Positions 1-8,144 of a stretch of DNA of 64,000 nucleotides are shown in pieces. How positions within the stretch are numbered: position 1 is the first letter of the stretch; each line of letters opens with the position of its first letter. Below the pieces are notes generated by a model, which saw nothing but the letters and a program-made list of their open reading frames with translations, was not told where the DNA came from and ran no database searches. Source of the DNA: Hyphomicrobiales bacterium (GTDB taxonomy: Bacteria; Pseudomonadota; Alphaproteobacteria; Rhizobiales; Aestuariivirgaceae); the NCBI GenBank assembly GCA_025363755.1, contig JANYLQ010000020.1:1-64000 (forward strand), written 5' to 3'. A program made the position numbers and the translations under genes.

Positions 1-319
1 AAAAGGCAGGGCACTACGACCTTGTCAGCCCTAGTGGGCAAGAGACTTGCTTGACTTTCAGCTGCGGTGTCACAGCCGCCCAGTTCCAGAGACTCTCGTT
101 CACCAACAGCAAAAATCGCCGCAAAAGCGTGGGTGCTTATAAGCACTCAACCAGCCGGACTACTATACCGGCAACTTCGTGTTTGTTTGCGCCCGCGCAA
201 CCCTTCACTTCTACCCAAAGAAACGGAATAACCGTTTTCATCGTAAGCGAAGACTTGTCTCAAACCCAAGCCACCAATTCCATTTGACCCCGCGCCCACC
301 CTGCACAATAGTCACCCCC
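1..319. other. Intergenic leader with consecutive hairpins, no gene recognised
   Basis: No convincing coding frame is seen upstream of the adenine deaminase start. The stretch has several short hairpins in a row: a perfect 14-nt palindrome at 133-146, a stem of five pairs closing 154-172, and a tight GC-rich stem at 187-200. Read on the minus strand it ends in a run of T at the window edge (positions 1-4 are A on the plus strand). This could be a small structured RNA or an mRNA leader. I looked for signatures of tmRNA, SRP RNA, RNase P RNA and tRNA and did not find them. The call is only that the region is structured. Confidence 0.3.
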
Positions 320-2119
320 ATGAACACTCTCAAATCATGGGCTGAACTCGGTCCAAGTCTCGTCGCCGTCGCCATGGGTCGCAAACCCGCAGATACCGTT
401 GTAAAAAACACCAAATGGGTGAATGTGCATTCAGGTGAAATTATCCCGAATACTGACATCGCAATATATGGCGGGCGCTTTGCTTATGTGGGTGCCGATG
501 CCACTCACACCATCGGCCCCAAAACCAAAATCATTGATGCCGCTGGCCGCTATGCCTCGCCCGGTTTTTGCGATGGTCATATGCATGTTGAATCAGGCAT
601 GGTCACCGTCACGCAATTTGCCCGCGCTGTGGTTCCGCATGGCACCACGTCGATGTTCGTCGATCCGCACGAAATCGCCAATGTGTTGGGCCTGCCCGGC
701 GTCAAGCTGATGCATGATGAGGCGGCGGGGTTACCACTTAACATCTTTGTGCAAATGCCAAGCTGTGTTCCCAGTTTTCCCGGCCTCGAAACGCCGGGTG
801 CTACCATCTCGCCTGAAGACGTGGCCGAAGCGATGGCCTGGCCCAACATCATCGGCCTTGGCGAGATGATGAATTTTCCGGGCGTCATTAATGGCGATGC
901 CAAAATGCTGGCCGAAATTGCCGCCACGCAACGCGCCGGCAAAACCGTGGGCGGGCATTATGCTTCGCGGGATTTAGGCAACGCCTTTCATGCCTATGTA
1001 GCGGCTGGCCCTGCCGATGATCACGAAGGCACGCATGTCGATGATGCCATCGCTCGCGTGCGCCAAGGCATGCGCGCCATGTTGCGGTTGGGTAGCGCGT
1101 GGTATGATGTAGCAACCCAAATCAAAGCCGTAACCGAAAGCAAACTCGACTCGCGCAATTTCATTCTGTGTACGGATGATTGCCATTCTGGCACGCTGGT
1201 CAATGAAGGTCACATGAACCGCGTGCTCCGCCATGCCATCGCGCAAGGGCTGCCGCCAATCACCGCCATTCAAATGGCATCAATCAACACCGCCACGCAT
1301 TTTGGGCTGGAGCGCGAATTAGGTTCCATCACCCCGGGCCGCCGCGCTGATCTGGTGCTCACGTCTGATCTCGTCAACTTGCCCATCGAACTGGTGATGG
1401 CCCATGGCGTAGTTGTGGCCGAGCATGGCAAACTATTGGCCGAATTCCCGCGTTTTGATTATCCACCTGAAGCCAAATCTACTATGCATATGAAACGCGA
1501 TGTAACGGCGGCTGACTTTGATGTGAAAGCGCCGCTGGGTGCAAACCAAGTCAAAGTGCGCGTCATTGGCGTCATTGAAAATCAAGCGCCCACTAAATCC
1601 CTCACTGCAGAATTGCCCGTCAGTTCTGGTCTCGTCAGCATGGATTTGAAGAATGATATAGCCCAGATTGCCTTGGTCGAACGCCATGCTGCCACCGGCA
1701 AAGTGGTGAACGCTTTTGTGTCTGGTTTTGGTTACACCAAGCCCTGCGCCGTGGCCTCAACTGTTGCGCATGACAGCCACCACATGATCGTGATCGGCAC
1801 CAACAAGGCAGACATGGCCCAAGCTGCCAACGTGTTGAAACAAATCGGCGGCGGCGTGGTGGTAATCAGCCAAGGCATTGAACTTGCCAGAGTGGAACTG
1901 CCCATCGCCGGATTAATGTCGGATGAACCAGCCGAAATCGTCGCCGTCAAAGCTGAACAAATGGTTCAAGCAATGAAGGATTGCGGCTGCAATTTAAACA
2001 ACGCCTTTATGCAACATTCGCTGCTCGGTTTGGTGGTGATCCCCGATTTGCGCATTTCGGATTTGGGGTTGGTGGATGTAACGACGTTTAAAGTGGTGGA
2101 GCTGTTTGTCAGTCCGTAG
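320..2119 (+). CDS. ade: Adenine deaminase
   Basis: 599-aa amidohydrolase that converts adenine to hypoxanthine and ammonia in purine salvage, in the cytoplasm. The metal-binding motif HMHVESG has His87 and His89, followed by the family block VDPHEIANVLG and a later TDDCHSG. The C-terminal half (roughly residues 390-590) matches the second domain typical of Ade proteins. The open frame continues upstream to 179, but the ATG at 320 is chosen because family similarity begins just after it and the upstream residues look non-coding. No clear Shine-Dalgarno sequence precedes it. The crotonase gene follows after 21 bases. Alphaproteobacteria often carry Ade paralogues, so activity on another aminopurine is possible. 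Confidence 0.9.
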   Translation: MNTLKSWAELGPSLVAVAMGRKPADTVVKNTKWVNVHSGEIIPNTDIAIYGGRFAYVGADATHTIGPKTKIIDAAGRYASPGFCDGHMHVESGMVTVTQFARAVVPHGTTSMFVDPHEIANVLGLPGVKLMHDEAAGLPLNIFVQMPSCVPSFPGLETPGATISPEDVAEAMAWPNIIGLGEMMNFPGVINGDAKMLAEIAATQRAGKTVGGHYASRDLGNAFHAYVAAGPADDHEGTHVDDAIARVRQGMRAMLRLGSAWYDVATQIKAVTESKLDSRNFILCTDDCHSGTLVNEGHMNRVLRHAIAQGLPPITAIQMASINTATHFGLERELGSITPGRRADLVLTSDLVNLPIELVMAHGVVVAEHGKLLAEFPRFDYPPEAKSTMHMKRDVTAADFDVKAPLGANQVKVRVIGVIENQAPTKSLTAELPVSSGLVSMDLKNDIAQIALVERHAATGKVVNAFVSGFGYTKPCAVASTVAHDSHHMIVIGTNKADMAQAANVLKQIGGGVVVISQGIELARVELPIAGLMSDEPAEIVAVKAEQMVQAMKDCGCNLNNAFMQHSLLGLVVIPDLRISDLGLVDVTTFKVVELFVSP

Positions 2120-2140
2120 CAGAAATTGAAAGCAAATCTC

Positions 2141-2932
2141 ATGTCTCTCGAATCTCTCGTTTTACCTAATTTGCAAATCTCTATTGATAGCACCGTCGCC
2201 ACCGTGCGCCTCAATCGGCCAGATAAGCGCAATGCTTTGGACGGCGACACGATTGAACAATTCATCACGCTGTTTAACGCCCTGCCCCGCTCTGGCGTGC
2301 GCGCTGTGGTGCTGTGTGCCGCAGGCAATCATTTTTCGGCGGGGCTCGATTTGGTCGAACATCACAAGCTGGACCGCAGCGCGGCTGACTTTATGTTAGT
2401 GTGCATGCGCTGGCATGAGGCGTTCAACAAAATGGAATATTCCGGCATTCCAGTGATCGCCGCACTGAAAGGCGCTGTGGTGGGCGGTGGTTTGGAACTG
2501 GCTTCATCCGCCCATATTCGCGTGTCCGACCAAACAACTTATTTCGCATTGCCCGAAGGTCAGCGCGGATTATTCACCGGCGGTGGCGCCACCATTCGCG
2601 TGGCTGATCTCATCGGCAAATCGCGCATGATCGATATGATGCTGACAGGCCGCATTTATAAAGGCCAAGAGGCAATGGATGTTGGCCTCTGCCAATATTT
2701 GGTTGAAGATAGCGAAGCTAAAGCGCAGGAATTAGCCCACATCGCCGCCAAAAACCCACCCCTCTCAAACTTCGCTATATGTTCAGCCATATCCCACATG
2801 CAAAACATGTCAGCCTTTGATGCGTCTTATGCTGAGGCCGTAGTGGCAGGCATTGTCAACACCCAACCCGCATCACGCGAATTGCTGGCGGCTTTTGCAA
2901 ATAAGACTGGGGCTCGAATTAAGCCGGAGTAA
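2141..2932 (+). CDS. Enoyl-CoA hydratase/isomerase family (crotonase) protein
   Basis: 263-aa crotonase-fold enzyme, probably acting on an acyl-CoA. The N-terminal [10 protein letters not shown] block, the oxyanion-hole segment HFSAGLDL and the second glycine-rich segment GGGLELA (about residues 117-123) are present. The acidic residue in ALPEGQRGL fits the usual position of a catalytic glutamate. The ATG at 2141 is preferred over an in-frame TTG at 2126 because family similarity starts shortly after it. It follows ade on the same strand and ends 3 bases from the convergent dksA. The CoA substrate cannot be told from the sequence; the context gives no fatty-acid pathway. Confidence 0.85.
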   Translation: MSLESLVLPNLQISIDSTVATVRLNRPDKRNALDGDTIEQFITLFNALPRSGVRAVVLCAAGNHFSAGLDLVEHHKLDRSAADFMLVCMRWHEAFNKMEYSGIPVIAALKGAVVGGGLELASSAHIRVSDQTTYFALPEGQRGLFTGGGATIRVADLIGKSRMIDMMLTGRIYKGQEAMDVGLCQYLVEDSEAKAQELAHIAAKNPPLSNFAICSAISHMQNMSAFDASYAEAVVAGIVNTQPASRELLAAFANKTGARIKPE

Positions 2933-2935
2933 ATC

Positions 2936-3355
2936 TCACTCGTCCCGGTAAACCCGCTCGCGCTTTTCATGGCGCTCTTGCGCTTCGATTGAAAGCGTAG
3001 CGATTGGCCTCGCGTCCAAGCGCTTCAAGCCAATCGGCTCGCCTGTGTCTTCGCAATAGCCGTAGGAACGATCTTCAATGCGCTTTAAAGCAGCGTCAAT
3101 TTTCGAAATCAATTTGCGCTGACGGTCGCGCGTGCGCAGTTCCAAAGAACGATCAGTTTCAGAAGATGCCCGGTCTGCAACATCTGGCAAAATATGGTTT
3201 TCTTCTTGGAGATGCGAAATGGTTTCTTTGCTCTCCTTGATAATATCATCTTTCCAGTTCAGCAATTTGCGCCGGAAATATTCAATCTGACGTTCGTTCA
3301 TAAACGGCTCAGAGTCACTTGGCTTATAGTCTTCGGCTAACATAACAGTCATTTG
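2936..3355 (-). CDS. dksA: RNA polymerase-binding transcription factor DksA (single-cysteine type)
   Basis: 139-aa DksA/TraR family protein that binds the RNA polymerase secondary channel and works with ppGpp. The coiled-coil tip motif DxxDxA is present as DVADRA at residues 57-62. In the zinc-finger region the four cysteines of E. coli DksA are replaced by Cys100, Thr103, Ser121 and Ala124, the Cys-Thr-Ser-Ala pattern known from zinc-independent DksA2, so zinc binding is unlikely. The start is the ATG preceded by GGAAGAGAG; an upstream in-frame TTG at 3376 is less likely. It converges on the crotonase gene with a 3-base gap, and no terminator is visible between them. Confidence 0.9.
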   Translation of the reverse strand, partial: QMTVMLAEDYKPSDSEPFMNERQIEYFRRKLLNWKDDIIKESKETISHLQEENHILPDVADRASSETDRSLELRTRDRQRKLISKIDAALKRIEDRSYGYCEDTGEPIGLKRLDARPIATLSIEAQERHEKRERVYRDE

Positions 3356-3500
3356 AAGTCTCTCTTCCCAGTACAATGAGCGGGCTTATAGCGAGCAAGG
3401 CCAGCAGCAGCAATACTTGCTTAATTGCGCAAAACCAGCCGTGATTCGTGCACTTGGGTGATCCAATGCCCGCACAATATTACCGAATGATGAACACTCT

Positions 3501-3517
3501 GTTTCAATTTGAAACAC
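3501..3517. promoter_or_regulatory. Perfect 17-bp palindrome, candidate operator of the lipoprotein-Slam operon
   Basis: TGTTTCAATTTGAAACA is a perfect 8+1+8 inverted repeat 80 bases before the lipoprotein start. It lies alone in the 240-base gap that also holds the divergent dksA promoter. It does not match the alphaproteobacterial Irr (ICE) or Fur/Mur consensus that I know, so the cognate regulator is unknown. The right half contains TTGAAA, which could serve as a -35 element, but no good -10 lies at the right distance. Confidence 0.45.
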
Positions 3518-3597
3518 CAATAATCCCATATGCTTAACTTAAAATTAGAACAATATGTTCATGTTTAATGAAATCTGGGTCAGTTTGGATGTTCATC

Positions 3598-4845
3598 ATG
3601 CGTTTCGCGTCACTTGCAGTTTTATTGGCAGCCGGCACAGCCCTTTCGGGCTGCGATGGCAATCAACTCGATGCCGTCGCCAATCTCAGCAGGTCCTGCA
3701 CGAGTACTTCGCAAACATTGGATTGCAGCGGGCCGGAGAGTGCTGTTAGCGGCGGTGCAGTCAGCGGTGGTGGAGCAGTCAGCGGCGGCGGGGCAGTAAC
3801 GCCAACGACGAACACTGGAAACACGGCACAATTGGTAACCGGCGATACAACCATTATCCTCGAAGGCGGGAATTTGGTTTCAAGACCAACAAATATGGCG
3901 GTGTCAACGCTGACACAGACGCCGGGCCCAACCAATACAGCCAAAATTGTAATAACAACCAACACCAGTACAAATGCAAATTGGCCACAAGCCAAGACAA
4001 TGGAGGAATCGGTTTATGGGACATCGCTAGGTTCAGGTCTCGGCGGAACTTACATGGAATACGCCATGAGCAACAAAACACCGGGTGGTGTCACCGATGT
4101 CGACGAGGAACTGCAAGTATGGAAATGGAATGCAGGCACCGGAAAAAGCTATGCCACGCAATATCGTGACGTAACGGGCGGCGGTAACCCTGCCCGAAAC
4201 CAAGCCTGGTCATTCGGCGGAGACTATACAACTGCAGCCCAAATGCCAATTAACGGCAGCGCCACTTATTCAGGGAGGTTTACTGGTGAAGCAGTTACAG
4301 CAAATTTCGTGAACCCGACTAGTGGTACCCAGACTTTGGACCGGAACAACAGATGGTCCGTTACCGGCGACACAGCAATCACCGCGAATTACGGCGCGAA
4401 TGGCAACATAACCGGCACTCTGACGCCGACGGAATGGATGGCGTGGCAAACTCTTAACAGTACGACAGGTTTCTATACAACTTCTGCCGCCGATCCAATT
4501 GCTGATAACTGGTTTCCGGCAGCACAGGGGGGCTTTATGGATAAACCAATTCTCTTAAGTGGATCAATCAAAACCAACGCGACTGCGACGGGAAACACCA
4601 AGCCCAATACAATCACGGGTGTGGCACAATATGATCCCACCACAAACTGGGATAACACTGCTTCAAATAGTTTCTTCAGCGCCGGATTTTTTGGCAACAA
4701 CGCCGATAACATTACAGGTGTCTTCAGCATGGACGCTAGAACTCGGGCACCCGTGGGCGGCATCGGAGGCATTCATGATGATCGCCGCGCCTATGTTTCG
4801 ATGACAGGCATCTTCAATGCCTGCAAAACCGGGCCAGTTTGCTAA
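3598..4845 (+). CDS. Surface lipoprotein with TbpB-like beta-barrel domain (Slam-dependent lipoprotein candidate)
   Basis: 415-aa predicted lipoprotein. A signal peptide ends in the lipobox LSGC with lipidated Cys19. A low-complexity linker with three near copies of SGGGAV (nt 3745-3800) follows. The C-terminal part (about residues 200-410) is rich in short glycine-turn beta strands, such as GRFTGEAV and GNITGTLTP, and ends with a segment like FSMDARTRAPVGGIGG. These are typical of the eight-stranded barrel of TbpB/HpuA/fHbp-like surface lipoproteins. The last residue is Cys. Its stop codon overlaps the start of the Slam-like gene, which strongly suggests it is that protein's substrate. The ATG at 3598 gives a normal signal peptide; an in-frame ATG at 3568 would add ten residues. 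The ligand is unknown. Confidence 0.75.
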   Translation: MRFASLAVLLAAGTALSGCDGNQLDAVANLSRSCTSTSQTLDCSGPESAVSGGAVSGGGAVSGGGAVTPTTNTGNTAQLVTGDTTIILEGGNLVSRPTNMAVSTLTQTPGPTNTAKIVITTNTSTNANWPQAKTMEESVYGTSLGSGLGGTYMEYAMSNKTPGGVTDVDEELQVWKWNAGTGKSYATQYRDVTGGGNPARNQAWSFGGDYTTAAQMPINGSATYSGRFTGEAVTANFVNPTSGTQTLDRNNRWSVTGDTAITANYGANGNITGTLTPTEWMAWQTLNSTTGFYTTSAADPIADNWFPAAQGGFMDKPILLSGSIKTNATATGNTKPNTITGVAQYDPTTNWDNTASNSFFSAGFFGNNADNITGVFSMDARTRAPVGGIGGIHDDRRAYVSMTGIFNACKTGPVC

Positions 4846-6248
4846 AATCTAAAACACGAAAGAAATTAAGGCGCGTTTCAACACGCGCCTTGTTATGCTT
4901 GTTTGCACTGTTGATGGGGTGTGGATTGGCTAACGCTGAACCCTCCGGCCCCCCGCCATTAACCGCCAGCGATTTTGCGCTCTATGAATCCGGCTCTGAA
5001 GATATGCGCGTTCATGCTCTTATTGCCTTTGCACAAGCGGGCCAACAAGAACAAGCAGCACAGCTTTTGCATCGCTATCCATTACGCGGGTCCCATGCTG
5101 CAAACAGAACATTATTTATCGAGGGCCTCATTCTCGAACAACGTAAAGACTTGTTCGGCGCCGCTAGAAAATTCCGCGCCGCCCTCGCAGATGATCCCAA
5201 ACTCACCCTAGTGCGCTCAGAACTGGCAAAAGTTCTTTTAGGTCTTGACGAAACAGATAGCGCAGCACATCACCTGAAATTACTTGAAGCCGATGCACCT
5301 AATGCTGCAGATGCAGCTGGTATTCGGTCTTTTATCGACAGGATTGGTGACAAAAGGCCCTATTCATTCTCAGGTTTTGTTTCAGTTGCACCATCAACAA
5401 ATGTGAATAGTGGTTCGAACCATTCCATTCTTCGAAGCGATACGCTTGGTCCAAATTATGATCCCAATGGCACGATCAACAACCAAAAGCAGAGCGGGTT
5501 GGGTTTTTCCGGGGGCCTTAGTGCAGGCTTCAGCAAAAGGTTAAATGACCGCTTGCAACTGGTGCTTGGCGCTGGGATGAATGCCAACATCTATACCGAC
5601 CCTCAGTACAATGCGATCTCTACAAATGAATCGACCGAACTGCGCTACCTGTTCACGGACGGCTATCTCAGTTTCGGCGGAACAGCTACGCAGAATTTTG
5701 CTCAGCCAAGCTTAACCAGCTTCGAAATCAATAATCACACATTTGGACCCCGGCTTGCTACGAGCTATCAGATTTCCCAGCGCGACCTTATAAACAGCAG
5801 CATTTCGTACGAATGGCGCGACTTTCCTTATATCAACATCCTCAACGGCACAGCGCTCCACACAGATATTGCTGTAACTCACGCGATCGATTCAAGCACC
5901 AATTTCACTGTGTTTGGTGGATATGATAAAGTTACAAATCAAGATTTAGCCCAATCCTATTCCACTTATTTTGGCGGTTTGAATGTCTACAAAGAATTTC
6001 CGATGGGCTTAACAATTAATGCCAATGGGCAGGCCCGCTTTTCCCCCTTTAGTGGCCCTGATGGTTTTACGGGTGTGACACGGTTTGATAGCCGTTATGT
6101 GGGCAGTATCACACTTACCAAAAGAGATCTAAACTTTGTCGGCTTTGCGCCCTCGGTAAACTACACCTACGCGCTCAATAACAGTAATAATGCTCTCTTC
6201 GATTTTGACTCCCATTCTGTCAACTTCAACTTAACCAAAGAATTCTGA
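4839..6248 (+). CDS. Slam-type surface lipoprotein assembly modifier (DUF560)
   Basis: 469-aa outer-membrane protein. It has a signal peptide cut at ANA-EP, then an alpha-helical TPR-like region (about residues 45-170, including LRSELAKVLLG-type helices). From about residue 175 alternating amphipathic strands suggest a C-terminal beta-barrel, ending in a terminal Phe as expected for an outer-membrane barrel. TPR plus DUF560 barrel is the architecture of Slam, which delivers lipoproteins to the cell surface in Neisseria and relatives. The TTG start lies inside the stop region of the lipoprotein gene (7-base overlap), so translation is probably coupled. A GC-rich hairpin sits over the first codons (4868-4891). 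Confidence 0.8.
   Translation: MLKSKTRKKLRRVSTRALLCLFALLMGCGLANAEPSGPPPLTASDFALYESGSEDMRVHALIAFAQAGQQEQAAQLLHRYPLRGSHAANRTLFIEGLILEQRKDLFGAARKFRAALADDPKLTLVRSELAKVLLGLDETDSAAHHLKLLEADAPNAADAAGIRSFIDRIGDKRPYSFSGFVSVAPSTNVNSGSNHSILRSDTLGPNYDPNGTINNQKQSGLGFSGGLSAGFSKRLNDRLQLVLGAGMNANIYTDPQYNAISTNESTELRYLFTDGYLSFGGTATQNFAQPSLTSFEINNHTFGPRLATSYQISQRDLINSSISYEWRDFPYINILNGTALHTDIAVTHAIDSSTNFTVFGGYDKVTNQDLAQSYSTYFGGLNVYKEFPMGLTINANGQARFSPFSGPDGFTGVTRFDSRYVGSITLTKRDLNFVGFAPSVNYTYALNNSNNALFDFDSHSVNFNLTKEF
4868..4891 (+). other. Hairpin across the early codons of the Slam-like gene
   Basis: An 8-bp perfect stem (AAGGCGCG with CGCGCCTT) closes an 8-base loop, about 30 bases into the Slam-like coding sequence. 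There is no uninterrupted T tract after it, so it is not a standard terminator. It could reduce expression of the second gene relative to the lipoprotein, or be incidental to basic codons. Confidence 0.35.
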
Positions 6249-6287
6249 TGATTGCCCTCAGCTTGGCCTTTAGCTAAACCCCTCCTC

Positions 6288-7151
6288 ATGCGCTTTAAAT
6301 CTGGCAAAGAATTTCTCGCCCTTCCCTCCAAAGCTGTAACGGTTCTTGGCATGTCTGGTGTTGGCAAGACCACGCTTTCAGCTCTGCTACAAAACCACAA
6401 CTGGTTTCAATATTCGGTCGATTACCGCATCGGCACGCGTTATATGGACGAGCATATCGTCGATAACTTTAAACGCGAGGCGATGACCAATCCGTTTTTG
6501 TGTGAGTTGCTGCGCTCGGATTCAATTTATATTCGTTCGAACATCACCTTCCATAATCTCTCGCCGCTTTCGACCTATCTCGGCAGGCCTGGGAGCACAG
6601 CCAAAGGCGGCATTCCTTTTGCTGAATATGTGCGTCGACAAAATCAGCACCGCGATGCTGAGATTAAAGCCCTACTTGATGTGCCCGAATTTATCGAACG
6701 CGCAGGCGATATTTATAAATATCAAAATTTCATTTGTGATTCCGGCGGCAGCTTGTGCGAAGTTGTGAACCCTGATGATGCGGGTGATCTTGTTCTCAAA
6801 TCACTCAGCGAAAACACTTTGCTGTTGTGGATAGAAGGTACACCAGAACACACGGCTACGTTAGTTGATCGTTTTCGCAAAAGCCCAAAGCCCATGTATT
6901 ATCAGCCTGCTTTCCTCAAAGAAAAATGGGCCGAATACAAAGCGCTGGGTAAAATCAAAAATGATGATGATGTTGACCCAGATGGTTTTGCCGTATGGGG
7001 CTTTGAGCAATTGCTGCATCACCGCATCCCACTTTATAAAAAGATCGCAGAGAAATATGGGCTTACGATGCGCATGCAAGATGTGCCTTCCATTCACAAT
7101 GAGGCCGATTTCGAAAACCATCTGGCCAGCTTGATCGACAAAGCAAAATAA
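6288..7151 (+). CDS. P-loop ATPase/kinase of unknown role, coupled to metA
   Basis: 287-aa protein with a clear Walker A motif GMSGVGKTT at residues 21-29 near the N-terminus, as in nucleotide or shikimate kinases. A hydrophobic stretch before ICDSGGS (residues near 155) may be the Walker B region. I do not recognise a named family. The ATG at 6288 is chosen since the residues upstream (from a TTG at 6252) lie between the Slam gene and the conserved part. Its stop codon overlaps the metA start by one base (TAATG), so the two are co-translated; a role tied to methionine synthesis is inference only. Confidence 0.7.
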   Translation: MRFKSGKEFLALPSKAVTVLGMSGVGKTTLSALLQNHNWFQYSVDYRIGTRYMDEHIVDNFKREAMTNPFLCELLRSDSIYIRSNITFHNLSPLSTYLGRPGSTAKGGIPFAEYVRRQNQHRDAEIKALLDVPEFIERAGDIYKYQNFICDSGGSLCEVVNPDDAGDLVLKSLSENTLLLWIEGTPEHTATLVDRFRKSPKPMYYQPAFLKEKWAEYKALGKIKNDDDVDPDGFAVWGFEQLLHHRIPLYKKIAEKYGLTMRMQDVPSIHNEADFENHLASLIDKAK

Positions 7152-8071
7152 TGCCTATTCGTATTCCAAATGAGTTGCCTGCCCGCCGCATTCTTGAACA
7201 AGAAGGCGTGATGATCATGGACGAGTCAACGGCTGATCGCCAAGATATTCGCCCGCTACGTATTGGTCTTCTCAATTTAATGCCGAACAAGATCAAGACG
7301 GAAACGCAATTTGCGCGGCTGGTTGGTGCAAGCCCATTGCAGGTAGAATTGTCATTGATCAAGATGACAAATCACACTCCGAAAAACACCTCCCAAGAAC
7401 ATATGTTGGCGTTTTATGAAAGCTGGGAAGATATTAAAGATCAGCGCTTTGATGGTTTGATCATCACAGGCGCGCCCGTCGAACTTTTGCCGTTTGAAAG
7501 CGTGACTTATTGGGGTGAGTTGAGCCGCATATATGAATGGACGCAAACCCATGTGCATTCCACATTCAATGTGTGCTGGGCCGCACAGGCTGCACTTTAT
7601 CATTTTCATAGAGTACCAAAGCATGAATTGGCGAAGAAAGCCTTTGGTGTGTTCAGCCATCACAATCTGAAACCTTCTTCTACACTGTTGCGTGGCTTTT
7701 CTGATGATTTTGCAATGCCGGTTTCGCGTTGGACGGAAAATTTAAAATCCGAATTGCCACCAGCTAAAGACCTCGAAGTGCTGATGGAGTCAGATGAGGT
7801 GGGTCTTTGCCTCGTTAATGATCCAATCAAGCGACAGATCTATATGTTTAATCACATCGAATATGACACGAATTCTTTGGGCGATGAATATGCGCGCGAT
7901 GTGGAAGCGGGCAAGGCGATCAACATGCCAGCCCATTATTTTCCCGCAGACAATCCAAAATCCGCACCTCAAAACCGCTGGCGCAGCCATGCACATTTAC
8001 TGTTCGGCAATTGGATTAACGAACTTTATCAGACCACACCATTTGATTTGAAGAATATCGGCAAGGTTTGA
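7151..8071 (+). CDS. metA: Homoserine O-acyltransferase MetA, acetyl-CoA-type signature
   Basis: 306-aa MetA/MetX-group enzyme that acylates homoserine in the first committed step of methionine synthesis. The catalytic Cys142 (FNVCWAAQA), His235 and Glu237 (FNHIEYD) fall at exactly the E. coli MetA numbers. Position 111, which decides the acyl donor in this family, is Glu within ITGAPVE. Glu is the acetyl-CoA-specific state and Gly the succinyl-CoA state, so the enzyme is predicted to be a homoserine O-acetyltransferase despite its MetA fold. It is preceded with one-base overlap by the P-loop ATPase gene. Confidence 0.92.
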   Translation: MPIRIPNELPARRILEQEGVMIMDESTADRQDIRPLRIGLLNLMPNKIKTETQFARLVGASPLQVELSLIKMTNHTPKNTSQEHMLAFYESWEDIKDQRFDGLIITGAPVELLPFESVTYWGELSRIYEWTQTHVHSTFNVCWAAQAALYHFHRVPKHELAKKAFGVFSHHNLKPSSTLLRGFSDDFAMPVSRWTENLKSELPPAKDLEVLMESDEVGLCLVNDPIKRQIYMFNHIEYDTNSLGDEYARDVEAGKAINMPAHYFPADNPKSAPQNRWRSHAHLLFGNWINELYQTTPFDLKNIGKV

Positions 8072-8144
8072 GTTTAAAACTTTCCCTTGTTTTCCGCCAT
8101 TTAGCCCCCAATTATGCGGTTGCTAACCTGAAGGACAGTCGAGT

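Noticed and set aside
1-200. tmRNA, SRP RNA, RNase P RNA or 6S RNA at the left edge
   Set aside because: None of the conserved core motifs of the first three is present on either strand, and I could not match a 6S shape with confidence.
179-319. Upstream extension of adenine deaminase by 47 codons
   Set aside because: The extra residues are basic and unlike any Ade protein; similarity begins after the ATG at 320.
4868-4891. Hairpin in the Slam gene as an intrinsic terminator
   Set aside because: No T tract follows and it lies inside coding sequence.
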